Below are positions 56,980 through 64,000 of a stretch of 64,000 nucleotides of DNA, in pieces (position 1 is the stretch's first letter; the number at the start of each line of letters is the position of its first letter). Source of the DNA: Lineus longissimus (taxonomy: Eukaryota; Nemertea; Pilidiophora; Heteronemertea; Lineidae); assembly GCF_910592395.1 (NCBI RefSeq), contig NC_088309.1, positions 15,318,599-15,382,598 of the forward strand, in the 5' to 3' direction. The translations under genes and the position numbers were made by a program. Below the pieces are notes generated by a model. That model ran no database searches, was not told the DNA's origin, and saw nothing but the letters and a program-made list of their open reading frames with translations.

Positions 56980-57261
56980 GATTCCGTGATCCTCTTTTCT
57001 GCTTTCAACCTTTGGAGTACGGCAACGAGGGTTCTCTTGTACACGGCTGTGTGGTCTTTCTTCAACTTTTCGTACGTTTTCTCATCGCTCAACAAAGCGT
57101 TCACCTCATAATCGTTCTTATCTACGATTATGGTAGCTTTTCCTTTGTCAGCCGGGAGGATAAGGATAGATTGTTCTTGTTTGAGTTATCTGATGGCACC
57201 TAATTCCTCTTTGCTGATGTTGGGCTTGGGTTGGGCGATTTAAGATAGCAGGCCACGGGGA

Positions 57262-57372
57262 TCATCAGAAGAAGGTATTCTCCTATTGACCGCATTGGCC
57301 GCTACCTCTAGCGGTCAATAAGAGAATCACTTCTTCTGATGAAATGGTTTGAGTAACCTTGAAACGGCAAGG
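57262..57372 (+). ncRNA. Palindrome and hammerhead-like motif, copy 3 (cleavage triplet changed)
   Basis: The palindrome spans 57262-57342. CTGATGA is at 57336-57342 and GAAAC at 57361-57365. The next triplet is GGC instead of GTC, which would abolish cleavage in a hammerhead. Helix II is unchanged from copy 2. Confidence 0.5.
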
Positions 57373-57613
57373 TATGTTTCATTAATTTACTGCTTCGTGC
57401 AAAGATAAACTTTATTCAAGCTATAACATACGAACAGATGAATCTATTCAAGGATATTGAGTGTATTGAATATGAACTCCTCTATTTTTTATTTACTGTA
57501 TCGTTCCTGCTGAGTACAATTCTGCATATGAGTAAATATACAAGAACATTCATTACCACAGAAGTATCAGTCAACACTTTTTTCTTTCACATTTGGTACG
57601 TTGGTAGTTCTAT

Positions 57614-58126
57614 TCAGTCTTCACCAAAGCAGCTCATGTGTTGCCATGCAACAGCTCCGGCATTTGACATGAAATAGTTCATAAACGTTTCTCTGACAGC
57701 CAGTGCATCTTTTTTCTGCCTGTGACCGACTCGCTCTATTTCTTGCAAATATTCCATCATCAATGCGTTCAGTTTGGGCGTTGGGTTGTGGTGGTGGAGG
57801 GACAGGTGTTCCCCTTTTCCGCGGCATATCATGCAGAACACATGTTGCCTTCACCATCGCATGCACATTCTCCGGCTGAAGGGAAATTCTGCGGTGGTAG
57901 TGTTTCCATCGATTGACAAGAATACCAAAGGCATTCTCTGATATACGCCTAGCCCTAGATAAGCGATAGTTGAATATTCTTTGATCAAATAACTGGCGAA
58001 CGAGTTGATAGTATTCACCGTAAATTTCCCTCTCCTGCCTCAGGTCTTGGAACCAGTAATCGTGCCTTCGCTGTGCATATATAAGACGAGAATATCGTCA
58101 AAATCGGAATCTGAGTGTGAAAACAT
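57614..58126 (-). pseudogene. PIF/Harbinger transposase, internally deleted, copy 3
   Basis: Same organisation as the other two. The ATG at 58126 gives FSHSDSDFDDILVLYMHS. A shift leads into RRHDYWFQDLRQEREIYGEY, YQLVRQLFDQRIFNYRLSRA and then VKATCVLHDM, ending HMSCFGED. It has the same missing DDE core. Confidence 0.8.
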
Positions 58127-58185
58127 GTCTCAAATGGTCTAGGCAACATGTCAAAATGAGCTCTATGCGACCTTGTAGTCAATCG

Positions 58186-58600
58186 TCAGAGATTACGCCC
58201 TAGTGTGAACAGGTTACTTAATTCGGCACGCGGCGACCTGTCGTAGCTGAATATTTTTGTAAAGCGACAAATCGCGTCAGTGGGTTCAGGCCGTGTTGCA
58301 GTGCCTTCTACGAAGCTTGTGCGGGTTGCCTTGTGGCTAAACAACGTTGTTCCCAAGCTTAGCTTTTCTGTTCCTCTTCCGAAAATCTTACATGATTTCG
58401 CAACTGAAGCGCCTTCGGGCGGTAAACCTCGACGTGTGATTTTGGAAAACAACAATGTCTGTCCTCGGTATCTTTTGAACTGGCAACGGAAAATTCCGCG
58501 TTGAATATAGCAAATGCTCATGCTCATGCTCATGAATGTCTGGAATGGGCCGGCAAGTCCCAAGTTTAAATAAGTTACGACGCAGAGTAGCCGACTTTGG
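58186..58600 (-). pseudogene. Decayed GON-gene exon, copy 3
   Basis: Closest to 15965-16400 (LGLAGPFQTF, SICYIQRGIFRCQFKRYRGQ, SKITRRG, AKSCKIF). It has a CATGCT triplicated word (58514-58532) that adds MSMSMS. Followed by block U at 58630-58960. Confidence 0.7.
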
Positions 58601-58629
58601 ACATAAAAACGCTGAATAATGTTTATGTC

Positions 58630-58960
58630 ACCGTGGATGACATAGCCTGACCAACATCCAAAACAGAAAGCCGGTGACCTGTTGAACATGAGCTGATGTA
58701 ACAGCCACACGTGAACCTGTTCAAGATTAAAATACCGGTAAAGTTGGTCAGAAATGAGCCGCCCACTACAAACCGGTCGTACATGTTGTACATACTGTAT
58801 ACCATTATAATTTCCAACAACGAAATCACCCTGTTACATGAAAATGGCCAAAGATGCCGTGTGAACTAGGTTGAAATCATCTTGGCAAACAAGGCTCCGA
58901 GGTCGAAACGTCTCTTCAGCGAATTCACAAGATGTCCTGGAGTTTTCGCATGGACTGTGT
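58630..58960 (-). other. Conserved block U, copy 5
   Basis: The minus frame MYDRFVVGGSFLTNFTGILI, LNRFTCGCYISSCSTGHRLS is open. It is fused by a small deletion to the downstream GON-exon relic as one 174-codon frame at 58186-58710. Confidence 0.45.
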
Positions 58961-58974
58961 TAAGCGCGGTTTTA

Positions 58975-59520
58975 GTCGCTGCAACCTGCGACTGAGCCAT
59001 AACAACATGTTGAGTGATTGCAATTTAACATATCGCATTCGAAGTCTGTCACGTTGTCATGTTTCAGTCGCAGGTCGTACTGACAAAAATCGCTCGTTTG
59101 CGCGCGCGTCACTTAAGCTGACGCTACTTTAGCACTATACTTTTCTATTACTCTGACTGCACGACTGATTAGTGAATCGAATGGGAAAGTGGCTATCCTT
59201 TAATGAAATACAAATATGGGGCCGAGAAGCTATAACTCGAGTCGAGGAGCACCGCGTGCGTTGCAATCATCGCGTTCGTTTTAATCGACAGAGACATAAT
59301 AAATCGCCGACTATCGTCAATGGTGCGTTCGAATTAAATGAGATGAATACGGTAATTAACGCACCTTGACAATTAGACTTATTGTTTTGTCCAAAACGAC
59401 AGATACGAAACGAACAAATATTTCCAATGTAAAACAATCGCGATCATTTATGTTAGCCGTATTATATACACGTAGAAACGCAGTGAGAAAGATTGAACCT
59501 TTCGTCAATTTTTAAGTCTA
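58975..59520. repeat. Dispersed repeat family B, copy 4
   Basis: Same landmarks as 16765-17345. The duplicated block ends at about 59525 (CTAGCTTTTTATA), after which the sequence is unrelated to the other copies. Confidence 0.65.
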
Positions 59521-60376
59521 GCTTTTTATAACTCACACAACGTAGTGAGTGTAATGGTTACGTATGTATAAAGTTTAAACAAAATTCATACTGTCTTCTC
59601 CCACTTTACCGAGCGCGGCTAAGTCCAAACGAATAGGCCGATTTTACTGGTGGCAGGCGAACATTAGAAAGAACAGCCACAGCTGATAATTGACTCCCTT
59701 TTCGTGGGGAATGCCAACGCCTTCCACGTAAGTGGATAGAATACATGAACATTGACATGGGGTAGTCCTGTACTGAATGAATGAATACAATACAACTAGC
59801 GTCCTCATTTTATGCCTATAGTGTTCGTTGACCAGAAATTTCTAATCTTGGGTCTATAATAAAGCCAGCTTCATGGGTCTGCAGAATGTCCCAATAAGGA
59901 AGTCTTGCTGTCAACGAATAAATTAAAGAACAGATTTACTTATCAATTTACCAATCAATTTTATTATCCAAACGGGATTTACACGTCATCATCAAAAACA
60001 TCATCATCCTCTTCTCCTTCCGAAAACTCAATCCCCTCAACAAACTGCTCAAGCTCATCATTTACCATCTCTACTCCCTCCCCGACTTCGTCATCGTCCT
60101 CAGGAACTAGGCCACTGGCTCTCCAACTGTTCATAATCGTCTGTTGTGTGACCCTTTCCCAGCCGAGGCTGATCATCCTGACCACATCCCGTCTGGTGAT
60201 CCGCTCACAATGTCCTTGATCATCGGTGTGGCCGATTTTCCACACTTTCCAAATGGTCCTCAGGTGACACTTGAAGCTCCTGTTTACGGTTAAGTCCAAG
60301 GGCTGCAGGAGCGGAGTACATCGTCCTGGAATGAAAGTGTCTGTCCCATTCTCTGCGGTGATTGCATCACGAAATC

Positions 60377-60963
60377 AGGGACCTTTCGCTATGCCGTTCC
60401 GCCGAGAAATCGATCGAGAACGATCGCGTTTTGCGTATGACGTCATCGATTGATGAGTAGCTTTGCCCGTTCCCGTTCTGGATTCCGTGAATGAGGCCTG
60501 TTTTTCTCGGCGTCTGTTTACAGTGGTTAAAGAAGAAAAATGACGAATCTGTGGGATTCTATTGCGGTAAGGCACCTGAAGTAGTATGTAAAGTGGAGAG
60601 ACTGTGTTTTAGAAGGGGAAAACAAGTTCATACTGCCCCGAATCGCCCTATTAAGCATGTTAAGCGGTCGTGAATCAGTCATTTATAGCAGCATGCATTG
60701 GATGCACACGCTGGGGCAAACGTACTTTCCTTGCCTCCTAAGACTTCATTTTTGATATAAAATGCCATAAATTCATCATCTTCAATTGCGAAATTTGCAA
60801 GGCGTCTCAAGTTTGCCGCCATTTCGACGATCTCCATAGAAACCAAACTTTTTCTCGGTGACGGCCATGCGGAACGCGTTTCAGTGTTTCCGGGAACGGG
60901 ATCGGGAACGAGAAACGTTCTCGGTGTAGCGGTTCTCGGAACGGCGTAGCGAAAGGTCTCTAC
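60377..60963. mobile_element. MITE inside the pogo-like gene
   Basis: Inverted ends: GGGACCTTTCGCTATGCCGT, TCCG on the left and the reverse of CGGAACGGCGTAGCGAAAGG, TC on the right. The transposase frame is continuous across it (LLLLDRYPAHRN, then TFIPGRCTPLLQPL). A 50-codon minus frame inside (MEIVEMAANLRRLANFAIED) is of unknown nature. Confidence 0.75.
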
Positions 60964-61884
60964 TGCTGATTTCGATGCGCCGGATACCTGTCTAAAAGTA
61001 ACAGGAACGTGGCCCCTGCTACAAATGGCACAATCAGGGCCTGCAACCACTCGATTAGCGATTGGTGTCGATCCAATTAATCCATTAAGGCCGATCCATG
61101 CAACAGCGGAATAAAACTCACCTTTCCATAAAGTTGCTAAGCCAATGTGCAGATGCATGGAAAAGGTATCGCAGGGGTCTCTGTTCTTGTCTTTCGGCCT
61201 TCGTTTCGTTCGGAAGCTCTGCCCACCATTGCCGAAATTCTCTTCCAGCTTGCCCTTTAATATCCTCACCGGAAACAGGGAAACCAAGTCATCGGCGCTC
61301 AAGAAACCAGGTGTTCAAATTGTTTTTCATTTCGGGCCAGTATGCTGAAATAAAAAAGCTAACACGTTTAACATCTTTGGAAATATTGATTGCCGATAAC
61401 CACAGGTATGAACGAAATGTTAGTCCTTGGAATAAAGGTCCCCGGAACAATAATACTGATATTGTTAAAGGCAATGGTCAGGGTCAGTCGCTTTGATGTA
61501 TAGTGCGACTTATTCTTCCGTCCATGACACAGAAGCGGACTTATTCCGGTCGGTATAGGCCAACAAGGAAGGAAATTCATTTAGCGAGGAATATAATGCT
61601 TGTAGAAACACTACCTTGTGCATCAGTGCCGTGTTGCCGTTGTCTCCTCCGTCTTCTATGGTCTTGAGTTGATCTATCTCGGAGGGCAAACAAGTCATCC
61701 TGTGTGCTTAACCAACGTCTAAATGTCTGCGGTGCTATGCGGTGGTGTCTAGCAAAGGATGTCGCAGTTTCAGCATGACGTAATCCTATAGCATGCTCCA
61801 ATTGGTATGTCTCGATAAGGTCAATCTTCTGATTGAGACTGTAGCTTTTCTGGTGCCTACGTGCACCAGGTAAAGCCTGGTTAG

Positions 61885-61893
61885 CATCATCTA

Positions 61894-61930
<37 letters not shown>
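61885..61930. repeat. (ATC)n microsatellite
   Basis: About 12 ATC triplets, read as an Asp run in the pogo-like protein N-terminus on the minus strand. Confidence 0.9.
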
Positions 61931-61931
<1 letters not shown>

Positions 61932-62049
61932 GTAGTGGTATCAGGGTCAGGGCTGTCAACATCATCTCCATGCTCCATTCCATACGTTAAGATCATCATG
62001 GTGCATGCTAGGCCTACCCACAAAATCCATCGCATTGCGTGCATCTTAC

Positions 62050-62925
62050 CAGAAGAACGTGGTCAAAGCAAGATGGCAGACAACAATTATGACATTTGAC
62101 ACGAAAGTGCCCTTTATTGGATTTCCCCCACAATAAAACGATTCCATAATCGATTAGATAAAATAAATTCGTTTGAAAGACTCTGGATTGGTCAACCATT
62201 TACATGGACTTACGTAACTTCAATAATCATCACCCTGACTGCAGGGATTACTGGCCCTGACCGCGACCAGGCGTTATTGAATTGACAACATTTACAAGGT
62301 TGTCTTCCTATAACCATTGATCAATATAATTGGCTGTCATATTGAATGTTTGCAGCCCACCGGTAAAAACTACAGACTGCCATGTTTCTGGACTTAGTCA
62401 TTTTCGAGCCATTTTCCTGGCGCTCGGTTAAGTGGGAGAAGACAGTATATCCATCATGTCCATCGAATCTGAAAAAATTTGTGCAGACCCATGACAATTC
62501 TGGTTCCGGTACAATTTGTCGCATTCCATACGGCCGCGCGTTGGCCGATCCTGCATTCACGACGCACCGCACCCACAGTTACCACGTCGGACGTGATTCC
62601 CATTGTTTCCTTCCACGTGACGCAATTATTTCATGACGTCATGAGCCTTTGACCATTCACACGTAGATTTATTCACACCGGCGCCACTGAAGTGCAGGTG
62701 TGGGACATCATGTAATTAAAAATCGTCTGCTAGGACATACAGGACAACGTCGGCGGAGACAGTTGTGACATTTCATTGCAGACAAAGCAAACTTCCTCTT
62801 CTTCTCGATTTACGTGCTTTACTTCAAAAAAGTCAGTTTTAACACTACTAAATCCAGATCCAGAAGTATTAAGGTAGCAGGAAGGGTTGGGCGTTTGTGG
62901 TTTCTGAGTCTGAGGGGGTTGGTGT
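62050..62925. other. No gene recognised
   Basis: Upstream flank of the pogo-like gene. Short frames only; no repeat pair found. Confidence 0.4.
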
Positions 62926-62989
62926 CTGTTGACTGTTCTTTAAGAGAGACTAGGCATGGCGCCAGTCTCTCTTAAAGCACAGTCAACAG
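62926..62989. repeat. Hairpin with 26-bp stem (25/26 matches) and 12-nt loop
   Basis: Arms 62926-62951 (CTGTTGACTGTTCTTTAAGA, GAGACT) and 62964-62989 (AGTCTCTCTTAAAGCACAGT, CAACAG). The loop is AGGCATGGCGCC. It could be a relic of head-to-head element ends or a small-RNA precursor-like fold. Confidence 0.85.
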
Positions 62990-64000
62990 GCATTTGGTCT
63001 CAGTATTTGGGTAAGTACAGAATCAAGCCAGCTCAGACAGCAATGATTGAACGATGCTGTGGACAAGTCCAAGGATACTGCATCAGTCACGACCAACTTC
63101 TCATCAGAAAGCGTCACCACCAGCATATTCAATGTTCAGTTCCAACCTGTACCAGTCCAATGCACGCCTGTCATGGTCAGCAGTGGTCAGCTTAGCGCGA
63201 TATGGAACATTCTTCTGAAACTCAAGCGAGGGAAGTCTGCTCATTAGCATATCTCGCGCACTGCTCCTTCTGGTCAAACATCGTAGTGAAATCGTAATGG
63301 AAAACGTCTGGCTTTGCGCCAGACATTCAGACTAATAAGTGAAGAACTGATAGGTAAAGAACTTCTACTTGCGCGAGACTGCTGTGATAAAATTATCATT
63401 GCAGAGACTCCGGTGACGTACACATATATTTTTTACAATCAAAATGCCCTCAAAAGACGACATGGAATGATTATTTTATTGATATTTCCAACTATATACC
63501 TTCCAATTATCACTTTATACAAATGGATCGGCGTTAGGTCGCATGCTTTTCTTTCCTGGTGACACTATAAAGCAAAATAGTTGCAACCCCGTAAATGCGC
63601 TATAAGTCCAATAATAAGTGTTGGTGACCCGTTATAAATGTTTCGCCAGCTTTGCTTTTTTGCCGCTACGCGGCGCTTTGGGCCCTTGCGTCCAGTCACG
63701 TGATTTCTAGTAACTGCCAAACTCGACCCAGTGCCGGAACTGTGAAGTTATGATGTAGGTCACGTGGTCAGAGTGCAGGAGTTCCCGTACCGCCTGGCTA
63801 TCCGATTTAGCATCTACCGTTCCGGAACGACATCAGCGCCTCTAGTGTCAAGATCGTAAATTTGCCATTCTTGATTTTGGCGCCAAACGAACCAAAAAAA
63901 AACGCGTTAAAACAATTAAGAATATATCAGCTACAAAAATTCGTTATTGACTAACTGGTGAAGAAACATACACAAATATCTAGGCTAGCAGGTGGAAAAT
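62990..64000. other. No gene recognised
   Basis: A small hairpin GTCTGGCTTTGCGCCAGAC is at 63307-63325 and a TTTGGCGCCAAA palindrome at 63876. An 82-codon plus frame at 63314-63562 with one hydrophobic stretch has no recognisable family. Confidence 0.4.

Larger units (their letters stand above)
45105..57266 (-). mobile_element. Penelope-like element unit B (interrupted by the BEL element)
   Basis: PLE coding lies at 45130-46516 and resumes at 56980-57266. From the right: LLSDEKTYEKLKKD with RTLVAVLQRLKAEK (57100-57000), the BEL insertion, then GSIAYN. The RT palm follows: DEMLISPDVVSLFANTP, GSIFKRKFGAAIGSSMSPIL, VNLYMKWLEQRA, and RVWKRYVDNIFEV (YVDN where YVDD is usual). Next come LKITVYRKKTHTDQYLNF, the linker LPYIQGVTEPISRFMKQAG, and the GIY-YIG tail (MNRDEGAFKLS near 45190). 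Frameshifts at 45740 and 46215. The left tail is replaced by the end of the 1.1-kb MITE at 44975-45105. Confidence 0.85.
59960..62044 (-). pseudogene. pogo/Tigger-like transposase with introns, broken
   Basis: Minus strand, three to four segments. Exon 1 (62044 or 61977 to about 61602) has an Asp run from an ATC microsatellite, then HQKSYSLNQKIDLIETYQLE and RRWLSTQDDLFALRD, a psq-type HTH, ending at donor AAG/GTAGTG. Exon 2 after TTTATTTCAG (61338-61123) encodes YWPEMKNNLNTWFLERR, an in-frame TGA, then LGFPVSGEDIKGQAG and HASAHWLSNFMER, a CENP-B-type HTH, ending at donor GTGAGT. Exon 3 after GGTTGCAG (61063) gives LIVPFVAGATFLLLLDRYPA, with the second catalytic Asp (LLLLD). After the MITE come FIPGRCTPLLQPLDLTVNRS and SWRASGLVPEDDDEVGEG. 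The first catalytic Asp region is missing. An AATAAAA signal lies at about 59961-59967. Confidence 0.8.

Noticed and set aside
60679-61302. 207-codon minus frame as one protein
   Set aside because: It joins out-of-frame pogo exons, an intron and the MITE; the real peptide motifs lie in neighbouring frames.

Overview
This is a eukaryotic window of about 43-45% GC (by eye). It is intron-bearing, gene-poor and very rich in transposable elements. The host exons, GON-domain and carboxylesterase genes, abundant foldback DNA elements, BEL, Gypsy, Penelope, PIF/Harbinger and pogo relics, and frequent ACATGTACATGT-like strings suggest a marine invertebrate, most likely a deuterostome such as amphioxus or a hemichordate. 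The species call is inference; no single sequence here proves it.

Layout. 1-2.7 kb: the 5' half of a non-LTR retrotransposon on the minus strand (ORF1 plus an APE-type endonuclease). 3.2-6.1 kb: four foldback/TIR elements in a row. 6.5-7.9 kb: the last two coding exons of a membrane-anchored carboxylesterase/neuroligin-like gene (+ strand). 8-14 kb: more foldback elements, an exact 42-bp tandem repeat, and dispersed repeat family A. 14.6-24.4 kb, 35.5-45.0 kb and 57.0-59.5 kb: three same-orientation copies of one composite block. In order along the + strand it holds a Penelope-like element (PLE) head, a palindrome with a hammerhead-ribozyme-like motif, an internally deleted Harbinger transposase and a decayed GON-gene exon; copies 1 and 2 also carry a fuller GON-domain gene on the minus strand. 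Copy 1 of that gene has open exons with good splice sites. Copy 2 has frameshifts and a 153-bp in-exon triplication. 24.8-28.2 kb: another GON exon relic split by a 2.9-kb TIR element. 28.5-30.5 kb: decayed Gypsy pol (minus). 31.6-33.3 kb: a small MITE, a non-LTR reverse-transcriptase relic and a MADF exon. 33.35-36.07 kb: a PLE copy bounded by inverted tails. 46.5-57.0 kb: a BEL/Pao LTR retrotransposon with 823-bp LTRs and a 5-bp target duplication, inserted in a second PLE copy. Its pol is interrupted by the 3' end of a non-LTR element, which is interrupted by a TTAA-flanked piggyBac-like MITE, which contains a foldback element with (ACTGG)n inner ends. 60-62 kb: an intron-containing pogo/Tigger-like transposase relic split by a further MITE. 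62.9 kb: a near-perfect 26-bp-stem hairpin.

How it fits together: the only host genes I can support are the esterase-like gene end and the GON-domain gene family. Almost everything else is mobile DNA, and the order of insertion can be read from the nesting. The most notable items are the PLE units carrying hammerhead-like motifs in inverted terminal tails, the shared-deletion Harbinger copies that mark the segmental duplication, and the lineage-expanded secreted GON-domain gene.
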